Part shown: piece by piece, positions 11,103 to 22,225 of the stretch
Numbering within the stretch: position 1 is the stretch's first letter
Layout of the letters: the number at the start of each line of letters is the position of its first letter
Source of the DNA: Prorocentrum cordatum
Taxonomy: Eukaryota > Sar > Dinophyceae > Prorocentrales > Prorocentraceae
Assembly: GCA_963575745.1 (NCBI GenBank)
Contig: CAUYUJ010010369.1
Span: 413,081-477,080 of the forward strand
DNA: 64,000 nucleotides
Direction: 5' to 3'
Notes under the pieces: model-generated
The model's input: only the letters and a program-made list of their open reading frames with translations
Told to the model about the DNA's origin: nothing
The model's database searches: none
Position numbers and translations under genes: made by a program

Positions 11103-12055
11103 CAAGCAAGACAGAGCACACGACTGGCCAGGCAATGCCCCCACTCCCCCCTCGTCCACCGCCCTTCCTCCCCACTTTCCCTCCCCGCCCCCATTCCTGA
11201 TCCCCTCTCTCCCCTCTCCTGCCGGCCGCCGCGGCCCGGGCCTGGCGCACACGCGCGCCGCCGCCGCCGCCCCGGGCAGGGGCTGCGAGCCGGGTCGCCG
11301 GCGGGCGCGGGCGCGGGCGCCCCCCTGGGGAGGAGGAGGAGGAGGAGGAGGAGGAGGAGGAGGAGGAGGAGGAGGAGAAGGAGGAGGAGGATGGAGGATG
11401 GAGGATGGAGGATGGGAGGAGGATGGAGGAGGAGGAGGAGGAGGAGGAGGAGGAGGAGGAGGAGGAGGATGGAGGATGGAGGATGGAGGATGGAGGATGG
11501 AGGATGGAGGAGGAGGAGGAGGAGGAGGAGGAGGAGGAGGAGGAGGAGGATGGAGGATGGAGGATGGAGGATGGAGGTGGAGGTGGAGGAGGAGGAGGAG
11601 GAGGAGGAGGAGGAGAGGAGGAGGAGGAGGAGGAGGATGGAGGATGGAGGGAGGATGGAGGATGGAGATGGAGGATGGAGGTGGAGGAGGAGGAGGAGGA
11701 GGAGGAGGAGGAGGAGGAGGAGGAGGAGGAGGAGGAGCAGGACACCTGTGCCCCACCGTCGTGGCTGGAATGTGTGCGCCCTCCTGGCCAGGGGGCTCAG
11801 AGGCCGCAAGCGGGCACGGTGGCGGTGCGCGGAATGCCCTCTGCGGGGGCGAGGATGAGGCCGGGTGGGAGGGGGGGGGAAAGAGGACGAGGAGGGGAGG
11901 GACGAGGAGGGGAGAGGAGGAGGTGGGGAGAGGAGGAGGTGGGGAGAGGAGGAGGTGGGGAGGGGAGGAGGTGGGGAGAGGGGGAGGGGGGGGCAGGGCT
12001 GGAGGAAGAGGACGAGGAGGGGAGAGGAGGTGGGGAGGACTAGGCGAAGGGCCGC
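10926..12055. repeat. compound microsatellite tract
   Basis: In order: (CA)n near 10926-10947; CACTCG/CACATT hexamers to 11040; a pure (GAC)n run at 11044-11102; GC-rich unique DNA 11104-11325; (GGA)n with interspersed GGAT at 11326-11737; a short unique stretch; then GGGGAGGAGG-type repeats 11865-12040. Very long frames over it (for example 10588-11745, -) are repeat translations. Confidence 0.88.
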
Positions 12056-12345
12056 GTGCGGGATCCAGCCCCCGCACTCCTTCCCCCGCTTCGCGGAGGG
12101 GGAGACGGCCCGCTGGCCGCGCCGAGACCTGGCGAGTGCAACAGCCATGATGGACAGCAGCTTCGACACGGAGTGCTCTCTCAGCGTGCACAGCCGATCA
12201 GCGTGACAGATACCAGACTCTGGGCCCGGCAGGCTCGCAAGGCCAAGCAGAAGGCGTCCCAGCGGGCCTTGGACGCCAAGCTGCAGGAGCAGAAGGATTG
12301 CATCGCCAAGCTGCAGGCAGAGCTGCACGAATGGAGGAGGTGGTG
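12056..12345 (+). other. short coiled-coil-like coding remnant
   Basis: A plus frame here reads a helical, Lys/Gln/Ala-rich stretch of about 45 residues (around R-K-A-K-Q-K-A-S-Q-R-A-L-D-A-K-L-Q-E-Q-K-D) directly upstream of the PPR relic. An ATGATG at 12147 opens a 19-codon frame (to 12206) that would join the coiled-coil frame only after a shift. It may be the upstream part of the same dead gene. Function not recognisable. Confidence 0.35.
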
Positions 12346-13565
12346 GACCCATCAAGAATGGCCGCATCGAGAGTCACAGCAACGGCAGCAGTGGCAAGAA
12401 AGGCTGCATCAGGAACGTCAGCAGTGGCAGCACAAAGAGTCGTTCCAGGGAGACTGCTGGATACCAGACTGGGATGAAGACACATGCCAGAACCAAAGCG
12501 CGCGAGAAGCTACGGCAGTGGCAGCAGCCGGTGGGGTCAGCAGACACCATCAGCTGCGTGCGTGGACCAGAGCGTGCGAGAAGTGCCGGCGGTAACAGTA
12601 AGCAGAGGTGTGCGAGAAGAGCTGGCATAGACAGCAGGCTGCGGCAAGAGCGCTGGTTTCCTAACGTCATCAGCTATTTGAGTGTTCAAGCACTGGCAGT
12701 GGCACAAGGCAGCGTTGTGAGAGCTGGACACTATACATCATCAGCGACATGCGTGGACCAACGCACGCGATAAATGCCTACATTGACAGCAGGCAGCGGG
12801 GTGAAACCCGATATCAGTTCTTATCAGCTACATTCGGGATCCAGCGTGTATGAGAAGTGCCTGCAGTGGTGACAACACTCGGAGGTGGGATACCTGTTGC
12901 ACAGGCGTGATCAACTACAGAGAAGTAACAGCATGTACGAGAAGAGGCAGCAGTGGCAGCAGGCAGCGGTGACAGAAGCTACAGGACGTAATCAGCCACA
13001 TATGCGATCCAGCGTGCGTCGGAGGAGCCAACCGTGGCGGCAGGTATTGGTGAAAGGGCTGGTTACCAGACGTCATCAACCACACGAGTGGACCAGCGCG
13101 TGCGAGAAGAGCCAGCAACGGCACCTGGCAGCGGTGAGGGCGCTGGATACTCGCGACATGCGTTGACCAACGTATGCAAGAAGAGCCGACGGTGGCAGCA
13201 GGCAGCAGCGAGGGTGTTGGATACCGTACGTGTTCAGCTACTTGCGTGGACCAGCTTGGGCGAGAAGACCTGTCAGTGGCAGCAGACCAGCGTGTTCGTG
13301 AAGAGAAGGCAGCGGCAACAGGCGGCGGCGAGAGAGCTGACTGCCAAACGTCATCAGCTACATGCGTGGTCCTGCGCCTGCGGGACAGCCCGGCCGTGGC
13401 AGCGGGCAGCGGTGTGATAACTAGATCTTTGTCGCCATCAGCACAGGCGTGGACCAGCGTGGGCCCCGGGCGCGAAAATCTAGCAGTGGCCGCAAGCAGA
13501 GGTGAGGGAGCTAGGCACCAGACGTCCTCGGAGCAAGCGGCGGGCCTGCGAGGGCTCGAGAATGC
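12346..13565 (+). pseudogene. decayed pentatricopeptide-repeat (PPR) gene
   Basis: About a dozen degenerate units recur every ~75-95 bp. Each keeps the DNA words GACGTCATCAGCTAC, GCGTGCGAGAAG and CAGTGGCAGCAGGC. In plus-strand frames these give P-N-V-I-S-Y / P-D-V-I-N-Y, S-A-C-E-K and Q-W-Q-Q-A, the signature of dinoflagellate PPR proteins, which are RNA-binding organelle factors built from 35-residue (105-bp) repeats. Here units are shortened and the two signature halves lie in different frames, with stops between (short frames 12474-12773, 12885-13166, 13034-13417). No continuous protein is possible, so this is a relic or a satellite grown from a PPR exon. The same words recur at 14030-14060 and near 14660-14690. 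Confidence 0.72.
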
Positions 13566-14256
13566 CAGCGCTGAGCAGGTCACCTGATGGCTACAGACGG
13601 CGCCGAGGACTGGTGCGTCATGTGCGCCTGCGAGGTGGCGGCCAAAGCAGGCCGCCGTGACCTTGTCAGGCTCCTGCCGGCGGGCAAACGGGAGGCTCAG
13701 AGGATCCCATGGACCGGTTGGACGCCGGGCTCTGGATCCAGGAGAAGGAACGAGGATGTGATCGACTGCGACAAGAGCGTGGAAGAGGACGATGAGAGTG
13801 ACGAGGAGCCCGAGGAAAGTCCGAGTCGGAGGAGGCCGAGGAGAGTCGGAAAAGGCCGAGGAGGGTCTGGGAGCCCCTGATCCGGCCAAGAAGACTTGCG
13901 AGGCTTCCCTCGAAAAGCACCAGGGTGGCTGCAGCAAGGGCGGCTGCCGCAAGGGCGGCTCCGAAAAAAGCGGCGCGGGGCTCGGCAAGGGCGTCGGCCA
14001 GGCAACCGCGTGTACGGCGGGAACCTCGTCCAGACGTCATCAACTACGGCTGGATCGCGTCGCGAGGGCGTCGGCGTTGGCCTCTGACACCCCGTGGATC
14101 GCTCAACCTTGAACGATCACGGCTTTCCGACAGGGCAGATCGCTCCCTAGCGGTCGACTCTGGGCCGCTGGCGGCGTTCGACCTCGACCGCCTGCACCGG
14201 GGTCACCGCAGCGGCAACGCGGCGCGAGCCTGCCCATCGTTGCCCCGGACTATAGA
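13566..14256 (+). other. region downstream of PPR relic, no intact gene
   Basis: A 97-codon frame (13587-13880, +) ends in an acidic/arginine-rich segment made by a GAGGAGGCCGAGGAGAGTC repeat. An Ala/Lys/Arg-rich segment follows at 13920-14010 from a CAAGGGCGGCTGC repeat. The word CCAGACGTCATCAACTACGG at 14030 is again the PPR P-D-V-I-N-Y signature. No continuous gene. Confidence 0.4.
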
Positions 14257-14653
14257 TTTGGACGCCCGAAATGGGTACGGAAACAATGGGTACGATGCCC
14301 AACAATAAATGTTGTCCCAAACCAGCAGCGGCCGCTGTTGGGCAGGCGGCCTTCGGTCTCGAATGGACACAGGCCGCGGCGGCGTGGACAGCGAATCCTG
14401 CTGAAAATGAACAGGAACTGCTGTTGAGCTTTGCACCCATTGTTTCAGTACTCCAGATTTCGTAATAAAAGGGAGGGGGTCTCATTTCGGGGGGGGGGTC
14501 TCTTCCAGGCTATCTTGGAGGGCCAGGGGGGGTCTGGGGACGATGTTTTGGAGGGTTCTCCCAGGGGGGGGGGTCTAAAACTTCTCGTCTGGGAGGGTCC
14601 AGACCCCCTCCCTTTTATTACGAAATCTGGAGTACCCATTTCGGGCGTCCAAA
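14257..14653. mobile_element. foldback element with three interlocking inverted repeats
   Basis: Outer ends 14257-14278 and 14632-14653 are a perfect 22-bp inverted repeat (begins TTTGGACGCCCGAAATGGGT). Inside, 14275-14293 pairs with 14432-14450 (17 of 19), and 14448-14482 pairs with 14601-14635 over 35 bp without mismatch (begins GTACTCCAGATTTCGTAATA). A single strand could fold into a closing stem plus two hairpins, a three-way junction. It lies directly after the PPR relic. No coding capacity and no clear target-site duplication. It is best called a foldback or MITE-like element. Confidence 0.82.
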
Positions 14654-15235
14654 ACGGACGCGAACCAGCGCGTGCGAGAGGAGCCGGCCTCGCCACGGTG
14701 CGGGAGGAGCCGGCCCCCCGAGCGGGCCTGGCGGCTCGGGCGGGACGGCGAGCCGGCCTTCGGTCGCACGCTCAGGGCTCTGGCAAGCGGTGCGCAGCAG
14801 GAGAAGGAGGATGCGGAGGAGGAGGAGGAGGAGGAGGAGGCGGAGGAGGAGGAGGAGGAGGAGGAGGAGGAGGGGGAGGAGGAGGAGGAGGGGGGGAGGA
14901 GGGGAGGAGGAGGAGGAGGAGGAGGAGGAGGAGGAGGAGGGAGGAGGAGGAGGAGGAGGAGGAGGGGGGAGGAGATGGGGGGGAGGGGAGGAGGAGGGGG
15001 GAGGAGGAGGAGGAGGAGGAGGAGGAGGAGGAGGAGGAGGAGGAGGAGGAGGAGGAGGAGGAGGAGGAGGAGGAGGGAGGAGGAGGGAGGAGGAGGAGGA
15101 GGGGGAGGGAGGAGGAGGAGGAGGAGGAGGAGGAGGAGGAGGAGGAGGAGGGAGGAGGGGGAGGAGGAGGAGGAGGAGGAGGAGGAGGAGGAGGAGGAGG
15201 AGGAGGAGGAGGAGGAGGAGGAGGGGGAGGATCCT
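14654..15235. repeat. PPR-like word, then (GGA)n array
   Basis: The first ~40 bp carry the CCAGCGCGTGCGAGAGGAG word of the PPR repeat. From 14800 to 15230 the sequence is almost pure GGA/GGAGGG. Open frames are repeat artefacts. Confidence 0.88.
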
Positions 15236-16180
15236 TTTCCTTCACATCGCTTCCCTTCTCCTCCTCCCCTGTGGGACGGGTACGGGTGTTTGTGTGTATG
15301 TGTGCGTGTGTGCGTGGTTGGAGAGATGGGGGGCTTAGCAGTTCGATCTGCTGCTGCTGCGATGGCGCCCCGGCGCTGAGACAACTACGCGGGGGAAGTT
15401 TGAGGAGCGGAGGTGATTGGATGTGCTGGACGGGAAACCCGGCCGCCAATCTCCCAAGTTTATGCCGCCGCGCCAACTTGGCACGGCATCGCAACATCGG
15501 CCCTACAGAACCTCTAGACCCTCGGTGAGGACTACACCTGTCACGTAGGAGATTTAGTGGTGGACAGAGAAGAGGAGGAAGTTCAAGCCGCCAATCCCCC
15601 AATCTTAGGCCGCCAGTCTTGCCAGCTCACGCCGCCCACTTTTGAACGCCCAGCTCAGTGCGCGCACCTACTAGGTTTAGGCTGGCGCCAGGAGGAGAAG
15701 GAGGTAGAGGAGGTATTGACAGAAAGTATCAGTATCAACATCACACAGGCCATTCTTGCCCGCGCCTTTCAACGAACTTGCAATTACCTCGGCACCGCAT
15801 TAGTGTTTTAGTGGCATCAGGCCATCGACAGTTCACAAGGATGAGCGCCAGCAGTTTGATTGCGAGCGGCCTTCAGTGAGAGCACGAACTGCCCTCGATG
15901 AAGGCCCTGAACTTGGGAAGGTTCGGGGTTGAGGACGAGAGGTGGGGAAACTGGGTGGGGGCAACCGTGCGTGCGCCTACTCTGTCAGGGCATCCTGGCC
16001 GAGCACCCTTGCGAGCCTCTCATTTTTCCACATTGCCTCGTCTCTCTTCTCGCCTTTCGGCACTCTGTTGCACCATGTTATTGTGAGGCCCGCGTGGTTA
16101 TCTCAGGGCCCTTATATCTACCCATAAGAGTCACGTCGCACGACGTTGCGAGCCGCGCTCAAAGTCTGCCTAACGCAAAA
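15236..16180. other. unassigned region
   Basis: Contains a TGTGTGTATGTGTGCGTG run (15288-15317) and two similar patches near 15430-15480 and 15580-15640 sharing GCCGCCAATCYCCCAA. No gene recognised. Confidence 0.45.
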
Positions 16181-16765
16181 CAAAGGGGAGGCGGAGGAGG
16201 GAGGAGGAGGGAGGAGGGAGGAGGAGGAGGAGGAGGAGGAGGAGGAGAGGAGGAGGGGGGGAGGAAGAGGAGGGCGGGAGGAGGAGGAGGAGGAGGAGGA
16301 GGAGGAGAAGCAGCAGATAGAGGGGGGGGCAGGGGGAGGGGACCAGCAACAGCAGGAGGGAGCAGAAGAGCGGGGGGGAGAGGAGGGGGAAGGGCAGAGG
16401 GGGGGGGGGGGGGGGCGCAAGGGGGAGGAGAGAGGAGAGGAGAGGAGGGGGAAGGGCAGAGGGGGGAGGAGAGGAGGGGGAAGGGCAGAGAGGGAGGAGA
16501 GGAGGGGGATTGGAGAACGGGACGGTCCTGGCGGGTGGGGCATCAGAGAGGCGGGGAGGAGGGGGCAGGGGGGCGGGAGGACGGCGAGGGCCGCTGCCGC
16601 CAGGGGGAGGAGGAGGAGAGGAGGAGGAGGAGGAGGAGGAGGAGGAGGAGGAGGAGGAGGAGGAGGAGGAGGAGGAGGAGGAGGAGGAGGAGGGGAGGAG
16701 GGGAGGAGGAGGAGGAGGAGGAGGAGGAGGAGGGGAGGAGGAGGAGGAGGAGGGCGAGGATGAGC
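16181..16765. repeat. (GGA)n / GGGGAGGAGAGG array
   Basis: Imperfect GGA repeats broken by GGGGAAGGGCAGAGG units (16385-16500) and a short unique part near 16510-16600, then pure GGA to 16760. Confidence 0.9.
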
Positions 16766-17384
16766 GAGCGCCGCGGTCGAGGGGGGGGGAGGAGGACGAG
16801 GACGCGCAGCCCATGGCGCTGAGCTCCCCCCTCGGCACGAGGCCACCCACGGGACGCAGCGCGGTCACAGGAGATGTGGCCGCGCGTGAGCCTTTCTTCA
16901 GCGACGATGCGCCGTACCCTAGCAGCGGCGGCGTCCCCATCGCCCCTGTCAGGCCCGCTGCTGGCCGAGTTGCCTGCACAGCTCACCACGGGGACGGCCA
17001 GGGGGGTCATTGAAGCGATGGCAGCTCCTGAATGGCCCTCTCCTCCTGTTGAGCCCTAGTTGTAGTCGGGCATCTACCTCTTGCAGGCACGACCAGCACC
17101 TGAGATAACCCCGTGGAGGAAAAAAAGGCACCGACCTCCCCCTCCCCCACCCGCAGCCTGCCGAGCACCTGTCGTCCGGCAGTGCGCCAACAGGGCCGCG
17201 GAAGTGTAAGCGTGCTTGAGATCCCCGCCTGAGCCGAGCAGCTGTGCAAGATCCTATAATATAAAATGCGTGCCGCATGGCAAGTGGTACCATCCGTGGC
17301 ACAGATGCCGCGCCCGCGAGCGATTCGATGGCCCATCGAAGACCACACATATACGTTTGCTGGCGATGCGGTCGCTCTCCCCGA
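16766..17384. other. unassigned region
   Basis: No repeat structure or recognisable gene. Frames on both strands lack known motifs. Confidence 0.4.
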
Positions 17385-17409
17385 GCGCGCACACACACAC
17401 ACACACACG

Positions 17410-17450
<41 letters not shown>
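17385..17450. repeat. (AC)n microsatellite
   Basis: ACACAC run with two CGC interruptions. A shorter run of the same type is at 17895-17912. Confidence 0.95.
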
Positions 17451-17965
17451 ATTCCTCCGATGCGCTCGTGAGGGCCAACCAGCGGTGACAGTTCCGGGGA
17501 GGCCAGCATCTATAATTCGTTTCCTGGCGCGCGCCAGAACTGAACTCCCGGAAACGCTGAGGGGCGAAGAAACCAAGGCAGAACACCCGGGCGATACAGG
17601 ACAGGACGGAAAAGAGAGCGGACGATGGGCCGAGAGAGACAGGAGCAACCGAAGAAACCACTGGCGGGCCCAGCCAGCTGAGCGAAGAAGGCGAGGACTG
17701 CGGACCAAGGGGCCGCCAGGCAACCGAGAGGCGCGGCAGAGAGGGGGGGCCAGACAGTGAGAGGAGCAGCAGGCAGGGAGAGGCGGCTGGGCAGCTCGGC
17801 GCCACCGGCCGCACCCGGCAACCGAGGACGGACTCGCGGCAGGCGGCAGAGCGCAAAGAGAGACCGCCAGGCTGCGGGACGGGCACGGCAGAGGACACAC
17901 ACACACACACACTTTTTGCTCCGCTGGCGATGTGACACCACCGTCGCGTCAAAATCCACCGAACC
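17451..17965. other. unassigned region
   Basis: Gene-less as far as I can see. Ends at a small (AC)n run and a unique stretch. Confidence 0.4.
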
Positions 17966-18360
17966 CGCGCGCTGGTGCTGGGGTGGCTTTGCCAGCATGG
18001 GGTTGGGGGGGGGGGGGGCGTTCCCGGAATTCTGCAGCTGGGGGGGTGAATGTCGGGGTGGCTTTGGCAGGGTACAGGGAGGAGGGGGGGGGATGGGGCG
18101 TCTTCGGGTTTCCGATGCGGGGGGGAGGGGTGGAGGGCGAGTGCCAGGGGGGGGGGGGGGGCTGTGCCAGAGAAGAGGGAGGCGGAAGGGGCAAAGCCCG
18201 TCCACAGTACGGGTTTCTGCTGCTGGAGGGTTAAGTGCCAGGGTGGCTTGCTGGGGTAGGGAGGGGGGAGGCGTCCTTGGGAATATGCTGCTGTGAGGGT
18301 TCGTGCGGAGGTGAATTTGGCGGATTAGGGAGGGCGGCGGGGGGGACCGCACATGGACAT
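17966..18360. repeat. G-rich ~75-90-bp tandem repeat, about 5 units
   Basis: Units share GTGCCAGGGTGGCTTTGGCAGGG, GGAGGGGGGG, GGCGTCTTCGGG and TTCTGCTGCTGGGGG words. G-runs of 8-15 occur in each unit, so the array is a candidate for G-quadruplex formation. Confidence 0.65.
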
Positions 18361-19258
18361 TATATTCGAAACCTGTGGCCCAAGATGCCGCCCAGACCCC
18401 CCGAAATTAATATTGATGGCGTGACGAGGGGGGTGGCGTGAGTGGACAGAAATATTCGACCCCCAAAGCACCGCCCTTACTGAGATCAACATTGATGTCG
18501 GGGGCGTGGGGGTGATTTAGAATCTCCCTCGAATGTGTAAGGGTTCGAATCTATTGTCCATGTACTGGAGGGCCGTTCCGAGGTCTCTTCCCCCAGGGAG
18601 AGCCCCCCCCAGGGTCGCCTGGCGGGGGAGGGAATGCCGGAGTGGCCGTGCCGAAGTATGGGGGAGGAGGGGAGGCACTCCATGGGCACCCGTCCCCGAG
18701 TGTCCAGGATCAGGGGGGCCCGTCAGTCCGCCGGGGTGCCTCTGCCAGCTGAGCTGCAGCCCTGCCGAATGTGTGAATGCCGGCGCGGCCACGCACTGGC
18801 CATCGCTCGGACGTCCATTCCCTGTGTTTTTTCCGCTTTTGTGCGTGGCTTTTTCGCCAAATGATCAAGGATGCTCTTCGTTGGCCCTCGCCGAGGAAAA
18901 ATGCACACGTCCGAGCGATGCCAAGCGCAGGGTCGAGAGGGAGGGGGACCCCCCTGTCTCCGGCGCTCTCGCCGCAGGGCGGGGGTGGGGGGAGGGGGGT
19001 CTGCCCCTCACCGAGCTCCGGCTCGGCCTCGGCCTGGGCTTTCCCACCCCGGCCCCGCCCCGCCCCAGCCGTCGCCCGGCAGGGCCGAGCCCAGCGGCGA
19101 CCCGCCCAGCCCCCCACACGGGCAGGCAGCCCACAGAGCAGCCAGCCCCTCGGCCGAAGGCCAGCTCCCACCGCCTCCGCGCTGCTCCACCTCTGAGCCC
19201 ACGCCGCCACCCTTCCTCCCTGCCATCCTCCGTCTTGTCCTTGTCCTTGTCATTGTCC
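18361..19258. other. unassigned region
   Basis: Two short similar patches, GAAATTAATATTGATGGCGT (18401) and GAGATCAACATTGATGTCGG (18481). The word GGGTTCGAATCTATTG at 18541 resembles a tRNA T-loop, but no cloverleaf surrounds it. No gene recognised. Confidence 0.4.
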
Positions 19259-19397
19259 TTGTCCTCCGCCTCCTCCTCCTCCTCCTCACTTCCTCCTCCT
19301 CCTCCTCCTCCTCCTCCTCCTCCTCCTCCTCCTCCTCCTCCTCCTCCTCCTCCTCCTCCTCCTCCTCCTCCTCCTCCTCCTCCTCCTCCTCCTCCTC
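19259..19397. repeat. (CCT)n microsatellite
   Basis: Pure CCT/TCC triplets for ~110 bp after a CTTGTCCTTGTCATTGTC lead-in. Confidence 0.95.
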
Positions 19398-20820
19398 GCA
19401 ACCAACCAACATCAAAAGGTAATACTCAAACCATCTTGAAAACCTCATTCTGAATCCGCTCTCAGTCGATCCTGGACTTTTCCAGGCCGTGCTGGCAAGA
19501 TTTCAGCAAAGATCGAGTCCCGACAGCCCCGAGGGCCCGAAGAGGACTGCAAGGGCCTGCACGGGCCACAAGACCAGCCAGCCAGCCAAACTATCTGCCA
19601 GCCCACAGGCCAACGAGTCGGGCAGCTAACTCGCCCGCAGGCCAACCAACCGCACGCAGGGCACACATCCCGTGAGGAAACCAACCCCTGAGGCCGCAGC
19701 CCCCCAACGGACAGGCCAGCGGCCAACCACACAGCAAGTCAGATGCCAGCCCACGGCCAGCAGTACAACGAGCCAACTGCGCCAACCAACCACTGGCTCA
19801 AGGGCCAACCCACGACTTCAAAACGATATCGGGAGCGCCGGATCGGTGGCACAGGCAAGAGCCTCTGCATCATGAGCGGGGAGCGAACATATAAATTGCA
19901 AACCTGCCTTCAGCAGCGCGTACAAGCCAACCTGCGTTGAGAGCGGTGCTGGAGTGAAGGTGAAGCCCAAACTTAGTGCGCACACACACACACACATACA
20001 CATACACATACACGCGCGCGTAAACTCACGCTGACGCGCAATACCGATGGAATTAATACGGCGGCAGGACAAAATGCTGTGCCCCAAAGTGGAAGATACA
20101 TCACGGCAGTGACACCAAGCAAGCATCAGTGACAAGACGACTCGGCTATGAGAGTCGCCGCGGGCCAGCCGAGGCGCGCGGATCCAATCACAGAGCAGGC
20201 ACGTTCATCATCAGATGCTCTCAGCAGCGCTGCGACCCCCAGAGTCGCCGCTCAGGGAGCAGAGCCAGAGCACCTCCCCCGCTCCGCCCGCCCATCTCAC
20301 TACATGGAAGAGGACATATTGCGATGCTGCCGAACGTGTCGCGTCTCGCCACCGCTCCTTGCAACCAGTCCTGTTTCTCCTCCTACTGCAACGCGCGCTT
20401 GACGCTTCCTTCGGCCTGCCAGCTCTCACCTACTGCACGGCCCGCCGTTTGCGCACCCAAGCGCGTCGCGAAACAAATCGGAGCTGGCCAACCCTCATTC
20501 AATGCTGCTACATGTCAACGCTGGCACACGCGAAGTGAAAGGCAACAACTACTTACTGCTAATCGCAACACATTATCATCGCAATTCATTCTAGCTCGCT
20601 TGCATTACTGCCACACCCCTTGCCCCTTCCGTCCCCCAATCCCCCCATCCAACTGGAACCTGCCACATTGCCGCTCCGCGGTTGTTGTGTGTCGACCCCA
20701 CCTGCACCCCAAACAATGACCGCACTAACAGATTATTGCCAGGTTCTCCAATAGTTGAGCGGCTTTCCCGGACTTTCCCGTGGTGCGCGGCCTTGGGCGC
20801 ATCGTGGGCGCTTCGTGCGC
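19398..20820. other. unassigned region with GCCAACCAACC words and small (CA)n
   Basis: 19550-19830 is rich in GCCAGCCAACC/CAGGCCAACCAACC words. A (CA)n/(TACACA) run lies at 19980-20012. 20129-20719 holds a 196-codon plus frame with no recognised domain, in more balanced base composition. No RNA gene seen. Confidence 0.45.
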
Positions 20821-20976
20821 TCGTTGGCGTTATATACATATATATATATATACACACGTAGACGTATACACATGCATACGCTAATGTAAAAGTTAAGCAG
20901 ACGCATATTGACAGACACGCATGCATATGCATACATATACATATATAGATGTATATGTGTACACTTCTATGCATGC

Positions 20977-21005
<29 letters not shown>
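20821..21005. repeat. (TA)n-rich microsatellites
   Basis: TATATATATA runs at 20830-20852 and 20974-21003 with ATGCATAC/TACATATA words between, an AT-rich island in GC-rich DNA. Confidence 0.9.
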
Positions 21006-21007
<2 letters not shown>

Positions 21008-21067
21008 AGGCTACATTAGCGCTTCGCGCCATGCACCTTGGTCCTTGAAGTTTGGCGTGCAGGCGGA

Positions 21068-21135
21068 AGGGCAGGAACGGGATGGCGGGTGGGAGTGAGC
21101 TAGACGGCTTGCTATCTAGGAGGGTGTCTTGATTA
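21068..21135. repeat. dispersed repeat, partial third copy
   Basis: GGCGGGTGGGAGTGAGCTAGACGGCTTGC followed by AGGAGGGTGTCTTGA matches the right halves of 22898-23023 and 23047-23181. Confidence 0.65.
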
Positions 21136-21296
21136 CTTTTTTCCTATTGATATACACCCCCTCCCCAAGGCGACCGGCAGCCAACCAAGAACAGTGATAA
21201 CCCCATGAGGGCCCCCACCCCACCGTCCATGTCAAAAAAGCAATATTATCCCGGCAAGGCAACCTAACAGCGATGTGTATAAGCATATCTGGAAGC

Positions 21297-21812
21297 ATTC
21301 CCCTCGGCCTCAGCCTCAGCCTCAGCCTCAGCCTGCCTCAGCCTCAGCCTCGGCCTCAGCCTGCCTCGGCCTCAGCCTGCCTCAGCCTGCCTCAGCCTCA
21401 GCCTCAGCCTGCCTCAGCCTCAGCCTGCATCAGCCTCAGCCTGCATCAGCCTCAGCCTCAGCCTGCCTCAGCCGCAGCTTGCCTCAGCCTCAGCCACAGC
21501 CTCAGTCTTAGTCTCAGCCTGCCTCAGCTTCAGCCTCAGCCTCAGCCTGCCTCGGCCTCAGCCTCAGCCTCAGCCTGCCTCAGCCTCAGCGTCAGCCTCT
21601 CAGCCTCAGCCTGCATCAGCCTCAGCCTCAGCCTCAGCCTGCCTCAGCTCAGTCTCAGCCTGCAGCCTCAGCCTGCCTCAGCCTCAGCCTCAGCCTCAGC
21701 CTGCAGCCTCAGCCTGCCTCAGCCTCAGCCTGCCTGCCTCAGCCTCAGCCTGCAGCCTCAGCCTGCCTCGGCCTCAGCCTGCATCAGCCTCGGCCTCAGC
21801 CTGCCTCAGCTC
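21297..21812. repeat. (CAGCCT)n hexanucleotide array
   Basis: Repeats of CCTCAGCCTCAG with periodic CTGCCTCAG variants over 515 bp. It abuts a 73-bp array without spacer. Confidence 0.95.
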
Positions 21813-22225
21813 GGGCATTCAAAATATTGCACAGGACTGGTGTTCTGGGACCACAAAAAACACGAAAAGGCCTACAGTTGGCTCCAGGCATTCAAACTGT
21901 GGCCAGGGAATGGTGTAACACGAAGAACACGAAGTGGCCTCCAGTTGGCTCCGGGCATTCAAAATGTGGCCAGGGAATGGTGTTCTGGGAAGACGAAGAA
22001 CACGAAGTGGCCTACAGTTGGCTCTGGGCACTCAAACTGTGGCCAGGGAATGGTGTTCTGGGAACACGAAGAACACGAAGTGGCCTACAGTTGGCTCCGG
22101 GCATTCAAAATGTGGCCTGGGAATGGCGTTCTGGGAACACGAAGAACACGAAGTGGCCTACAGTTGGCTCCGGGCATTCATAATGTGGCCCGGGAATGGT
22201 GTTCTGGGAACACGAAGAATAGGAA
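21813..22225. repeat. 73-bp tandem repeat, about 5.5 units
   Basis: GGGCATTCAAAATGTGGCC recurs at 21813, 21886, 21953, 22026, 22099 and 22172, a 73-bp period except one ~67-bp unit. Later words are GGGAATGGTGTTCTGGGAA, CACGAAGAACACGAAGTGG and CCTACAGTTGGCTCC. As 73 is not divisible by 3, all frames read the same peptide in rotation, so I do not call a gene. Confidence 0.92.

Noticed and set aside
10588-12367. Large Ser/Pro/Glu/Arg-rich ORFs (385-482 aa)
   Set aside because: They are translations of GGA/CCT and GAC microsatellites.
13920-14010. Histone H1-like Ala/Lys/Arg tail
   Set aside because: The segment is short, comes from a CAAGGGCGGCTGC repeat, and lacks any globular domain or continuous frame.
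18535-18560. tRNA T-arm (GGGTTCGAATC)
   Set aside because: No acceptor stem, anticodon arm or D-arm can be fitted around it.
21813-22225. tRNA-like array suggested by the 73-bp period
   Set aside because: Units lack T-loop and anticodon features; the length match is coincidental.
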